Of a stretch of 55,838 bases of DNA, positions 7,805 through 16,900 are shown one piece after another; positions within the stretch are counted from its first letter, which is position 1; each line of letters starts with the position of its first letter. The notes under the pieces are model-generated. The model was given only the letters and a program-made list of their open reading frames with translations, searched no databases and was not told the DNA's origin. Position numbers and translations under genes: made by a program. Where the stretch lies: positions 1-55,838 of the forward strand of contig NZ_LBMU02000083.1 of assembly GCF_001005085.2 (NCBI RefSeq). The letters are read 5' to 3'. The stretch is from Streptomyces humi (GTDB lineage Bacteria > Actinomycetota > Actinomycetes > Streptomycetales > Streptomycetaceae).

Positions 7805-8881
7805 TCACTGCTCGCCCAGCGTCACGCCCACGGTCCGTTCGATGCCGTCCCTGCTGTACGTCACCGTCGTCTTCTGCCCCGGCCGGTCCGACGCGAGCGA
7901 TTCGGCCAGTGAGGTGATGGTGGTGATGTCGTCGGCGCCCACCTTGGTGATGATGTCCCCGGGCCGGATCCCGGCCTTGTCGGCGGCGTCCCCCGGTTTC
8001 ACGGTCACCACGGCCACGCCGGCCGGCTGGTAGTTCACGTCGACGACCGTGCGCCCGGTGATGCCGAGCGCGGCCCGCCCCGAGTCGGTGACCTTGCCCT
8101 GCCTGATGATCTGGTCGGCGACCGTCTTCACCATCGACCCCGGGATGGCGAACCCGATCCCCGGCGCCGTGCTGCCGCCCAGGTCGGGATCGGTGGCGGC
8201 GAGCGTCGGGATGCCGATGACCCGGCCGTCGAGGTCGACCAGGGCACCGCCGCTGTTGCCGGGGTTGATGGCGGCCGAGGTCTGCACCATGTTGGGGATC
8301 GTGGCGCCGGGGCCGCCCGAGGGGTTCTCGCTGACGGTCCGTCCGGTCGCCGAGACGATGCCCTCGGTCACGCTGGACGACAGTCCGAGCGGCGAGCCCA
8401 TGGCGAGCGTGATCTGCCCGACCTGGACCTTCTCGGTGTCCCCGAAGACGGCCGCCCGCAGCCCGTCCGGGACCTTGTCGAGCCTGATGACCGCCAGATC
8501 CTGCTCGGGGTAGGAGTAGACCAGCGTCGCGGTGAGCGGTTCCTCGTTGTTGGCCGTCGTCACCTTGAACTTCTTCTCGTTCCCGACGACGTGCGCGTTG
8601 GTGACGATGTGTCCGTCGCCGTCGTAGACCACGCCCGAGCCCAGATCGCTGCTGGCCTGGATCTGCACGACCGAGGGCAGGACGTTCTTGATCACCTTCT
8701 GGTACTGGTTCTGTAGGTCGGTCGCCGCCAGCGGCACGCCCGTCACCCGGCCGGCCCGGGCGGCCGGTGCCTCCTCGGCCGGACCGCCCCCGAAGCCGGA
8801 GCACCCGGAGGCGAGGGCGAGACAACAGCTGCCGAGCACGGCGGCCGTACGGAGGGTGCGGCGGGCGGCGGGAACGTCCAT
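7805..8881 (-). CDS. HtrA/DegP-like serine protease lipoprotein with PDZ domain
   Basis: This 358-residue protein begins with a lipoprotein signal whose lipobox LASGC places the lipidated Cys near residue 27, so it is anchored outside the membrane. A trypsin-like domain follows with the full triad: His in IVTNAHVV, Asp in EQDLAVIRL and Ser in INPGNSGGALVD. The C-terminal ~100 residues form a PDZ domain (GVAVVTVKPGDAADKAGI, GDIITKVG). HtrA proteases degrade or refold damaged envelope proteins. I start at the ATG complementary to 8879-8881, which gives a proper signal peptide. The neighbouring PspA block suggests a shared envelope-stress theme, by inference. Confidence 0.9.
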   Translation of the reverse strand: MDVPAARRTLRTAAVLGSCCLALASGCSGFGGGPAEEAPAARAGRVTGVPLAATDLQNQYQKVIKNVLPSVVQIQASSDLGSGVVYDGDGHIVTNAHVVGNEKKFKVTTANNEEPLTATLVYSYPEQDLAVIRLDKVPDGLRAAVFGDTEKVQVGQITLAMGSPLGLSSSVTEGIVSATGRTVSENPSGGPGATIPNMVQTSAAINPGNSGGALVDLDGRVIGIPTLAATDPDLGGSTAPGIGFAIPGSMVKTVADQIIRQGKVTDSGRAALGITGRTVVDVNYQPAGVAVVTVKPGDAADKAGIRPGDIITKVGADDITTITSLAESLASDRPGQKTTVTYSRDGIERTVGVTLGEQ

Positions 8882-8942
8882 GCCCCGAGTCTCCCGTCGG
8901 CGCGCGGTGCCCGGCTCGCGCTGCTCGCCCGAACGGGCGGGG

Positions 8943-9731
8943 TCAGCCGCGCACCCCGCACAGGTGCAGCAGCGCCGCGACCGACCGGTAGGGATCCGTC
9001 CGCCCGGCCCGCTCCTCCGCCGCCAGCAGGGTCTCCACGTCGGCGGGGAGTCCGGCGCCGTCGGCGGCCGTGTCCGTGAACACCCGCACCCCGTACCAGG
9101 AGTGCAGCGGAGCACCGATCCCGGCGAGGGCGGCCGTCAGCGTGGCCAGCCGGTCGGCCCGTACGTCCAGACCCAGCCGGTTGCGGTACGAGACGGAGTC
9201 GAACGCGTCCAGCGCGCCCGCCCAGTCACCGCTCAGACCGGGGCGCATGGCGAGCGCGTCGGCGTTGCGCACCAGCAGCGACAGCAGCCCGCCCGGCGCC
9301 AGCATCCGCGCCAGGCCGGCCAGCAGCGCGTCCGGTTCCTCGACGTACATCAGCACGCCGTGGCAGAGCACCACGTCGAAGCTGCCCGGCAGGAAGTGGA
9401 CCCCGGTGTCCCGCCCGTCCCCGTGGACGATCCGCACCCGCTCGCGGATCCCCTCCGGCTCACCGGCCAGCGCCTCGCGCGCGGCCGTGATCATCGACGG
9501 TTCCTGCTCCACGCCCGTCACCTGGTGACCGGCCCGGGCCAGCCGCAGCGCCTGCGTGCCCTGGCCCATCCCGACGTCGAGGACGCGCAGCCGCTGCCCG
9601 ACCGGGAACCGCCCGGCTATCTGCTCGTCGAGCTGCCGGGCCACCAATTCCTGTCGTACGACGTCACGCAGCCCGCCCAGCCTGTCCAGCCAGGCCCGCG
9701 CCGCGCCCCCGGAGAAAGGCTCTGCGCTCAG
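8943..9731 (-). CDS. SAM-dependent methyltransferase (SmtA/CmoM-like), start uncertain
   Basis: The protein has a clear class I methyltransferase core: LRVLDVGMGQGTQALRLA (motif I), the acidic IVHGDGRD, FDVVLCHGVLMYVEEPD and LAPGGLLSLLVRN. Overall it resembles the SmtA/CmoM group. The N-terminus is unclear: no ATG or GTG lies between the end of the upstream gene and the conserved FSGGAARAWLDRL helix. The best candidate is a CTG complementary to 9729-9731 overlapping the upstream stop (CTGA), giving 262 residues. The alternative ATG at 9917 would run 190 bases inside the DUF3043 gene. It is probably translationally coupled to that gene. Substrate unknown. Confidence 0.75.
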   Translation of the reverse strand: MSAEPFSGGAARAWLDRLGGLRDVVRQELVARQLDEQIAGRFPVGQRLRVLDVGMGQGTQALRLARAGHQVTGVEQEPSMITAAREALAGEPEGIRERVRIVHGDGRDTGVHFLPGSFDVVLCHGVLMYVEEPDALLAGLARMLAPGGLLSLLVRNADALAMRPGLSGDWAGALDAFDSVSYRNRLGLDVRADRLATLTAALAGIGAPLHSWYGVRVFTDTAADGAGLPADVETLLAAEERAGRTDPYRSVAALLHLCGVRG

Positions 9732-10321
9732 GGCCGCTCTCCGCGCTTGACCTGCGGCTTGGGCAGCCGGAGCCGACGCATCTGGAGGGAGCGCATCAGG
9801 GCGTAGGCGACGGCGCCCTTCCGGTTCTGGTCCGGGAACCGCTCGGCCAGCCGGCTCCGCAGCCGGAAGCCGCTGACGGCCGCGTCGAGCACGATCAGCA
9901 CGATCACGATCAGCCACAGCAACAGCGCGATGTTCTTGATCGCCGTGTTGTTGATCACGCTCATGACCAGGATGACCACGGCCAGCGGCAGGAAGAACTC
10001 CGCCACGTTGAAGCGCGAGTCGACCCAGTCACGGGCGAACCTGCGGACCGGCCCCTTGTCACGGGCCGGCAGGTACCGCTCGTCGCCGGTGGCCAGCGCC
10101 TGGCGCTGCCGCTCCATGGCGGTGCGCCGCTCGTCGCGCTGACGCTTCGCGGCGTCCTTGCGCGTCGTCGGCGTGTTGGCCACGCTGCGGCGCTGGGTCT
10201 GGGCCTCACTGCGCTTGGGCGTGGGCCGGCCCTTGGGGGCCTGCGGGTCACGGGTCTGCTTGGAGTCGGTCAGCGCCTTGTCGGCGGGGGCCTTCTCGTC
10301 CTTGGCACGGCTACGGAACAC
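9728..10321 (-). CDS. DUF3043 membrane protein
   Basis: This 197-residue protein starts at the GTG complementary to 10319-10321 (MFRSRAKDEKAP...); a TTG three codons upstream is an alternative. It has a highly charged, low-complexity N-terminal half rich in K/R, a DKGPVRRFARDWVDSRFNVAEFF segment, two transmembrane helices (~112-130 and ~135-152) and a basic tail. This matches the actinobacterial DUF3043 family, whose role is unknown. It is transcribed divergently from pspA and overlaps the methyltransferase downstream by a few bases. Confidence 0.82.
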   Translation of the reverse strand: MFRSRAKDEKAPADKALTDSKQTRDPQAPKGRPTPKRSEAQTQRRSVANTPTTRKDAAKRQRDERRTAMERQRQALATGDERYLPARDKGPVRRFARDWVDSRFNVAEFFLPLAVVILVMSVINNTAIKNIALLLWLIVIVLIVLDAAVSGFRLRSRLAERFPDQNRKGAVAYALMRSLQMRRLRLPKPQVKRGERP

Positions 10322-10631
10322 AAAACCCAAGGGTACGGGGTTCCGGGGTGTGGGCCCTAGTGCGGTGGGGAACGATCCCGCAACGCCAGTCGTCTCCATG
10401 AGGGACAGATCGGGGACAGATCGGGGACAGACCGGGGGCAGAGGGGACGTTGCAGACGGTTCACTCCGGGGGGCACCTACTACCTGTGCCGGAGCGGATC
10501 CGACCGCAGTCGTCCTTGGGGATGAGCGCATCGGTCCCCGAACAGTGCGGTAATGGACGCAGGGCCCGTACTGTGGGTTCTGTCGCAGGATCGGTGAGCT
10601 GGAGTCCGTCAGAAGGGGGCGCGCGAAGCCC
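10322..10631. other. Divergent intergenic region upstream of pspA
   Basis: This 310-bp spacer separates the DUF3043 gene (minus) and pspA (plus). It holds the 11-bp direct-repeat cluster at 10401-10444 and a TACTGT hexamer near 10568-10573 that could be a pspA -10 element. AACAGT and ACTGT arms flank that segment. No small coding region is convincing. Confidence 0.6.
10401..10444. promoter_or_regulatory. Four 11-bp direct repeats upstream of pspA
   Basis: The unit (G)GGGACAGATC is repeated at 10401-10411, 10412-10422, 10423-10433 and, degenerated, 10434-10444. The 11-base spacing is close to one helical turn, as expected for cooperative regulator binding on one DNA face. It lies ~190 bases before the pspA start and ~80 bases before the DUF3043 start, so it could serve either gene. 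Confidence 0.5.
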
Positions 10632-11423
10632 ATGAGCGGTGTCATGAAGCGTATGGGGATGATCTTCCGCGCGAAGGCGAACAAGGCCCTGGACAGGGCC
10701 GAGGACCCGCGCGAGACCCTCGACTACTCGTACCAGAAGCAGCTCGAACTGCTTCAGAAGGTGCGCCGTGGCGTGGCCGACGTCGCCACCTCCCGCAAGC
10801 GCCTCGAACTCCAGCTGAACCAGCTCCAGCAGCAGTCCTCCAAGCTGGAGGACCAGGGCCGCAAGGCGCTCGCGCTCGGCCGTGAGGACCTCGCCCGCGA
10901 GGCGCTGTCCCGGCGCGCCGCCCTCCAGCAGCAGGTGACCGACCTGGAGACCCAGCACGCCACCCTCCAGGGCGAGGAGGAGAAGCTCACCCTCGCGGCG
11001 CAGCGCCTCCAGGCCAAGGTGGACGCCTTCCGCACGAAGAAGGAGACCATCAAGGCCACCTACACCGCCGCCCAGGCCCAGACCCGCATCGGCGAGGCCT
11101 TCTCCGGCATCTCCGAGGAGATGGGCGACGTCGGCCTGGCCATCCAGCGCGCCGAGGACAAGACGCAGCAGCTCCAGGCCCGCGCCGGCGCCATCGACGA
11201 ACTGCTCGCCTCCGGGGCGCTCGACGACCCGACCGGCATGGCCAAGGACGACATCGCGGCCGAGCTGGACCGGCTCTCCGGTGGTACGGATGTGGAGCTG
11301 GAACTACAGCGCATGAAGGCCGAGCTCGCCGGCGGTTCGCCCCAGCAGGCGATCGAGGGCGGCACCGGCCAGGGGCAGCAGTCGCAGCAGCCGCAGGACA
11401 CCCCGCGCTTCGACAAGCAGTAG
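10632..11423 (+). CDS. pspA: PspA/IM30 (Vipp1) phage-shock protein
   Basis: This 263-residue protein is almost entirely helical coiled coil from ~25 to ~225, with the family's N-terminal amphipathic helix (MKRMGMIFRAKANKALDRAEDP) and the ETLDYSYQKQLELLQKVRRG signature. PspA assembles into ESCRT-III-like rings that bind stressed inner membrane and limit proton leakage. The C-terminal ~35 residues are a Gln/Gly-rich disordered tail. Two ATGs (10632 and 10644) are possible starts; the first is chosen on spacing from the AGAAGGGGG tract. It is followed 19 bases later by pspAA, so the pair is probably an operon. Confidence 0.93.
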   Translation: MSGVMKRMGMIFRAKANKALDRAEDPRETLDYSYQKQLELLQKVRRGVADVATSRKRLELQLNQLQQQSSKLEDQGRKALALGREDLAREALSRRAALQQQVTDLETQHATLQGEEEKLTLAAQRLQAKVDAFRTKKETIKATYTAAQAQTRIGEAFSGISEEMGDVGLAIQRAEDKTQQLQARAGAIDELLASGALDDPTGMAKDDIAAELDRLSGGTDVELELQRMKAELAGGSPQQAIEGGTGQGQQSQQPQDTPRFDKQ

Positions 11424-11442
11424 CCGACGCCTGGAGGGCGAC

Positions 11443-11730
11443 ATGGCCGACATGGTCGTGAGGATCATGGGGGAGGGCCAGGTGAGGCTGGCCGACAGCC
11501 ACCTCGCCGCACTGAACGAACTGGACGACGAACTCCTCGCGGAGACGGAGTCCGGTGACGAGGCAGCCTTCCGCCGCACCCTGGGAGCCCTCCTGGACCG
11601 GGTCCGAGAACTGGGCGAACCGCTCCCGGCCGATGCCCTGGAGCCCTCGGACCTGATCCTCCCGTCCCCGGACGCGACCCTGGAAGAGGTCCGCGCCCTG
11701 CTGAGGGACGACGGCCTGATCCCGGGCTGA
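11443..11730 (+). CDS. pspAA: PspA-associated protein PspAA
   Basis: This 95-residue protein begins MADMVVRIMGEGQVRL and ends with a helical EEVRALLRDDGLIPG segment. Length, sequence pattern and position immediately after pspA match the PspAA family, a small partner of PspA in actinobacteria and cyanobacteria, thought to bind PspA and modulate the membrane-stress response. It is acidic and predicted cytosolic. GGAGGG 8 bases before the ATG serves as ribosome binding site. Confidence 0.85.
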   Translation: MADMVVRIMGEGQVRLADSHLAALNELDDELLAETESGDEAAFRRTLGALLDRVRELGEPLPADALEPSDLILPSPDATLEEVRALLRDDGLIPG

Positions 11731-11731
11731 C

Positions 11732-11766
11732 GCCCGCCGGCCGGAGCGGTCGCCCCCGCGGCGGGC
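11732..11766 (+). terminator. Possible hairpin after pspAA
   Basis: GCCCGCCG (11732-11739) pairs with CGGCGGGC (11759-11766) across a 19-base loop, just after the pspAA stop. The stem is modest and there is no T-run, so termination is uncertain. Confidence 0.4.
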
Positions 11767-11813
11767 CGGGCAGGCGGTTCCGGCCCGGAGGAACCCGACG
11801 TACCGTTCAGACC

Positions 11814-13058
11814 GTGAGCACCTTCGACCGGGCCCGATGCAGTGCGGACGCCCACCCCCTCGCATGGGACGCCGCCATCGCCGCGGGTGTCCTCGTGTGC
11901 ATGGTCGCCGGCTCCTTCGTCGTCCCGCACGGCGCGCACGGCGTGCGGTGGGGCGTGCGTACCCCCGACCCGCTCAGCCTGGTCCTGATGACGCTCGCCG
12001 CGGCGGCCCTGGTGTTCCGCCGGCACGCCCCCAAGACGGTCCTGGCCGTCACCGGAGCCGCCTCCGTCGTCGAGTGCGTCACCGGCGACCCCCGGGCGCC
12101 CGTCGCGATGGCGGCCGTGGTCGCCCTGTTCACCGTCGCCGCCACCACCGACCGCCGCACCACCCTGCGGGCCGGCCTGCTCACCATGATCGTGCTCACG
12201 ACCGCCGCGATGGCCGCGGGCCCGCTGCCGTGGTACGCCCAGGAGAACCTCGCGATCTTCGCCTGGACCGGGATCGGCGCCACCGCGGGCGACGCCGTGC
12301 GCAGCAGACGCGCCGTCGTCCAGGCCATCCGCGAACGCGCCGAACGCGCCGAACGCACCCGCGAGGAGGAGGCCCGCCGCCGGGTCGCCGAGGAACGCCT
12401 GCGCATCGCCCGCGACCTGCACGACGTCGTCGCGCACCACATCGCCCTGGTCAACGTGCAGGCGGGGGTGGCCGCGCACGTCATGGACAAACGGCCCGAC
12501 CAGGCCAAGGAGGCCCTCGCCCACGTCCGCGAGGCCAGCCGCTCCGCGCTCAACGAACTGCGCGCCACCGTCGGCCTGCTCCGCCAGTCCGGAGACCCCG
12601 AGGCGCCCACCGAACCCGCCCCCGGCCTGCACGCCCTCGAAGAACTCGCCGACACCTTCCGCAACGCGGGACTCCAGGTCGAGGTCGCCCGCGCCGACCA
12701 GGGCAGCACGGTGCCGGCCGCCGTCGACCTGGCCGCCTACCGGATCGTCCAGGAGGCCCTGACCAACGTGCAGAAGCACGCGGGCCCGGACGCCAGGGCC
12801 GAGGTCAGCGTCGTACGCGTCGGCCCGCACATCGAGGTCACCGTCCTCGACGACGGCTCCGGCGAGGACGGCGTCCCCGAGGCCGGCGGCGGGCACGGGC
12901 TGCTCGGCATGCGCGAGCGGGTCACCGCCCTGCGCGGCACCCTCACCACCGGTCCCCGCTACGGCGGCGGTTTCCGCGTCCATGCGATCCTGCCGGTCAA
13001 GGCCGACACAAACGCCCGGACGAACAGCCGTACGGGAGCTCTGGGGGATTCCGTATGA
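11814..13058 (+). CDS. DesK/NarX-type sensor histidine kinase
   Basis: This 414-residue protein has four to five transmembrane segments in residues ~18-150 with very short outside loops, so it may sense the membrane itself. A cytoplasmic coiled coil precedes the HisKA_3 dimerisation domain, whose phosphoacceptor is His203 in RDLHDVVAHHI. The HATPase domain (~290-395) shows AAYRIVQEALTNVQKHA (N box), VLDDGSGEDG and GHGLLGMRERV. The GTG start at 11814 is preceded by GGAGGAA at a rather long distance. The stop overlaps the regulator start (ATGA at 13055-13058), so the pair is translationally coupled. Confidence 0.92.
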   Translation: MSTFDRARCSADAHPLAWDAAIAAGVLVCMVAGSFVVPHGAHGVRWGVRTPDPLSLVLMTLAAAALVFRRHAPKTVLAVTGAASVVECVTGDPRAPVAMAAVVALFTVAATTDRRTTLRAGLLTMIVLTTAAMAAGPLPWYAQENLAIFAWTGIGATAGDAVRSRRAVVQAIRERAERAERTREEEARRRVAEERLRIARDLHDVVAHHIALVNVQAGVAAHVMDKRPDQAKEALAHVREASRSALNELRATVGLLRQSGDPEAPTEPAPGLHALEELADTFRNAGLQVEVARADQGSTVPAAVDLAAYRIVQEALTNVQKHAGPDARAEVSVVRVGPHIEVTVLDDGSGEDGVPEAGGGHGLLGMRERVTALRGTLTTGPRYGGGFRVHAILPVKADTNARTNSRTGALGDSV

Positions 13059-13738
13059 CGATCCGTGTCCTGCTCGCCGACGACCAGGCACTGCTGCGCA
13101 GCGCGTTCCGCGTCCTCGTCGACTCCGAGCCCGACATGGAGGTGGTCGGCGAGGCCTCCGACGGCGCCGAGGCGGTCCGGCTGACCCGGGAGCGGCAGGC
13201 CGACGTGGTCCTGATGGACATCCGGATGCCGGGCACCGACGGCCTCGCCGCCACCCGGCTGATCAGCGCAGACCCCTCGCTCGCCCAGGTCCGGGTGGTC
13301 ATCCTGACCACGTTCGAGGTGGACGACTACGTGGTCCAGGCGCTGCGCGCGGGCGCCTCCGGCTTCCTCGGCAAGGGCAGCGAACCCGAGGAACTGCTCA
13401 GCGCCATCCGGGTCGCCGCCGGCGGTGAGGCCCTGCTCTCCCCGACGGCCACCAAGGGTCTGATCGCCCGCTTCCTCGCCCAGGGCGACGCGGGTGACGA
13501 CGGCCGTGACCCGGCTCGCGCCCGCCGCCTCGACGCCCTCACCGGGCGGGAGCGCGAGGTCCTCGTCCAGGTCGCCGGCGGGCACTCCAACGACGAGATC
13601 GCCGAGCGCCTGGAGGTCAGCCCGCTGACCGTGAAGACGCACGTCAACCGGGCCATGGCCAAGCTGGGCGCGCGGGACCGGGCGCAGCTCGTGGTGATCG
13701 CGTACGAGTCGGGGCTGGTCCGTCCGAGGATGGAGTGA
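13055..13738 (+). CDS. NarL/LuxR-family response regulator
   Basis: This 227-residue regulator is the partner of the overlapping kinase gene. The receiver domain (1-120) carries the acidic pair D9-D10, phosphoacceptor D55 in VVLMDIRMPG, T85 and K107. A LuxR-type helix-turn-helix follows (~160-222): LTGREREVLVQVAGGHSNDEIAERL and SPLTVKTHVNRAMAKLGARDR. All key residues are intact. The target genes are unknown; the RND transporter 192 bases downstream and the pspA operon upstream are plausible by context. Confidence 0.93.
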   Translation: MTIRVLLADDQALLRSAFRVLVDSEPDMEVVGEASDGAEAVRLTRERQADVVLMDIRMPGTDGLAATRLISADPSLAQVRVVILTTFEVDDYVVQALRAGASGFLGKGSEPEELLSAIRVAAGGEALLSPTATKGLIARFLAQGDAGDDGRDPARARRLDALTGREREVLVQVAGGHSNDEIAERLEVSPLTVKTHVNRAMAKLGARDRAQLVVIAYESGLVRPRME

Positions 13739-13841
13739 TCTCCACCCGCGTGTACTGCGGGCGGAGTAGGAGCCGGATAAACGAACGGCACCCAGGACCT
13801 ACGGGACCGGGGCCGGACATGGGTGAGGGTGGTGGGGTGGG

Positions 13842-13912
13842 CGCTCACAGGCGCCCCCTGTGTCGCTCACAGCAGCTTGTCCGCCGCTCACAGCAGCTCA
13901 CAGCAGCTCACC
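13842..13912. repeat. GCTCACAGCA direct repeats before the RND gene
   Basis: GCTCACAG occurs at 13842, 13865, 13886 and 13896, with a further partial copy at 13906; the last three are in register at 10-base spacing. They fall within 90 bases of the RND transporter start, in a position suited to a regulator binding site or a slippage product. A weak hairpin (CCACCCGC / GCGGGCGG, 13742-13764) follows the regulator gene upstream. Confidence 0.5.
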
Positions 13913-13930
13913 GGAAAGAGACCCTGACCC

Positions 13931-16900
13931 ATGTCCTGGCTGTCCAGATTCAGCCTCGCGCAGCGGGCCCTGATAGGCCTCATGTCACTGATCGCGCTCG
14001 CCTTCGGGGCGATCGCCGTCCCCCAGATCAAGCAGCAGCTGCTGCCCACCATCTCCCTGCCCATGGTGTCGGTGATCGCCCCCTACCAGGGCGCGGCACC
14101 CGACGTCGTCGAGAAGCAGATCGTCGAGCCGATCGAGAACAACCTCGACGGCGTCGACGGCGTCACCGGCGTCACCTCCACCGCGAGCGAGGGCAACGCC
14201 GTGATCATGGCGTCCTTCGACTACGGCAGCGACACCAAGCAGCTGGTGGCCGACGTGCAGCTGGCCGTCAACCGCGCCCAGCTCCCGGACTCGGTCGACC
14301 CGCAGGTCATCTCCGGCTCCACCGACGACATGCCGACCGTGGTCCTCGCCGTCACCTCCGGCGAGGACCAGCAGGCCCTCGCCGACCGGCTGGACACCAC
14401 GGTCGTCCCGGACCTGAAGAACATCGACGGCGTCGGCCGCGTCCAGGTCACGGGCGTCCGGGACGTCCAGGTCACCGTCACCCCCGACGACGCGAAGCTC
14501 GCGAAGGCCGGGCTCACCCCCGCCGCCCTCGCCCAGTCGCTCCAGGCGGCCGGGGCGACCGTCGCGGCCGGTTCCTTCGCCGAGGACGGCGCCAACCGCA
14601 CCGTCCAGGTCGGCGGCGGCCTCACCTCGCTGGCGCAGATCAGGGACCTGATGGTCACCGGGCAGGGCGTCGAGAAGCCGGTGCGCCTCGGCGCCGTGGC
14701 CGCGGTGAAGGAGCAGGAGGCCCCGGCCGACTCCATCACCCGCACCGACGGCCGCCCCAGCCTCGCAGTGAACGTCACCATGGACCACGACGGCAGCGCG
14801 GTCTCCATCTCGAACGCGGTCAAGGACAGGCTGCCGAAGCTCCGCCAGGACCTCGGCTCCGGCGCCGCCGTCACCGTCGTCAGCGACCAGGGCCCGGCGG
14901 TCTCCAAGTCCATCAAGGGCCTGACCACCGAGGGCGCCCTCGGCCTGCTCTTCGCGGTCCTGGTCATCCTGGTCTTCCTGGCCTCGGTCCGCTCGACCCT
15001 CGTGACGGCGGTGTCCATCCCGCTGTCGGTGGTCCTCGCGCTGATCGTGCTGTGGACCCGGGGCCTGTCCCTGAACATGCTCACCCTCGGCGCGCTCACC
15101 ATCGCCATCGGCCGGGTCGTCGACGACTCGATCGTGGTCCTGGAGAACATCAAGCGCCACCTCGGCTACGGCGAGGAGCGGCAGGCCGCCATCCTCGGCG
15201 CGGTCCGCGAGGTGGCCGGCGCGGTCACCTCCTCCACGCTCACCACGGTCGCCGTCTTCCTGCCGATCGGCCTGGTCGGCGGCATGGTGGGCGCCCTGTT
15301 CGGCTCGTTCAGCATCACGGTGACGGCGGCGCTGCTCGCCTCCCTGCTGGTCTCGCTGACGGTCGTCCCCGTCCTGTCGTACTGGTTCCTGCGCGCCCCC
15401 AAGGGCACCCCCGAGGACGCGGAGGAGGCCCGCCGCAGGGCCGAGGAGAAGGAGGCGAACAGCCGCCTCCAGCGGGCGTACGTGCCGGTGCTGCGGTTCG
15501 CGACCCGGCGCCGCCTCACCAGCGTGCTGATCGCGGTCGTCGTGCTGGTCCTCACGTTCGGCATGTCCGGGCTGCTGAAGACGAACTTCTTCGACCAGGG
15601 CGACCAGGAGGTCCTCACCGTCAAGCAGGAGCTGAAGCCCGGCACCGGCCTGGCCGCGACCGACGCGCAGGCGAGGAAGGTCGAGAAGCTGCTCGCCTCC
15701 GTCGACGGGGTGAAGGACTACCAGGTCACCGTGGGCTCCTCCGGCTTCATGGCGGCCTTCGGCGGTGGCACCGACACCAACCAGGCCTCCTACTCGGTGA
15801 TGCTGGACGACGCGAAGTCGTACGACAGGGTGCAGAGCGCCATCGAGGACGGCCTGCACAAGCTCTCCGGGATCGGCACCACCACCGTCTCCGCCGGTGA
15901 CGGCTTCGGCAGCCAGGACCTGAGCGTCGTGGTGAAGGCGGCCGACGGCGACGTGCTGCGCAAGGCCTCCGAGCAGGTCAGGGCCGCGGTCGCCAAGCTG
16001 GACGACGTCACCGACGTCACCAGCGACCTCTCCCAGAGCGTGCCGCGCATCTCGGTGAAGGCCAACTCCAAGGCGGCCGCGGCCGGTTTCGACGACCAGA
16101 CGCTGGGCGCCGCCGTCAGCCAGGCGGTCAAGGGCACCACGGCAGGCAAGGCCACCCTCGACGACACCGAGCGGGACGTCGTCGTGAAGTCGGCGAAGCC
16201 TGCCGAGACCCTGGCCCAGCTGCGTGCGCTCCAGCTGGGTCCGGTGAGGCTGGGCGACATCGCCACCGTGAAGCTGGTGGCCGGGCCGGTGTCGCTGACC
16301 CGGATCGACGGCCGACGCGCCGCGACCGTCACGGCGAAGCCCACCGGTGACAACACGGGCGCGGTCAGCAGCCGGCTCCAGTCGAAGATCAAGGCGCTGA
16401 AGCTGCCGGCGGGCGCGACGGCCTCCATCGGCGGGGTCACCTCGGACCAGGACAGCGCGTTCAAGAACCTGGGCCTGGCGATGCTGGCGGCGATCGCGAT
16501 CGTCTTCATGCTGCTGGTCGCGACGTTCCGCTCGCTGGTCCAGCCACTGATCCTGCTGGTCTCGATCCCGTTCGCGGCGACCGGCGCGCTCGGTCTGCTG
16601 GTCGTCACCGGCACCCCGATGGGTGTGCCCGCGATGATCGGCATGCTGATGCTGATCGGCATCGTGGTGACCAACGCGATCGTGCTGATCGACCTCATCA
16701 ACCAGTACCGGAGTCAGGGGCACGGCGTCGTCGAGGCCGTGATCGAGGGCGGCCGCCACCGTCTGCGGCCCATCCTCATGACGGCCCTGGCGACCGTCTT
16801 CGCCCTGCTCCCGATGGCGCTCGGGGTCACCGGTGAGGGCGGCTTCATCGCCCAGCCGCTGGCCGTGGTGGTGATCGGCGGTCTGATCAGCTCGACCCTG

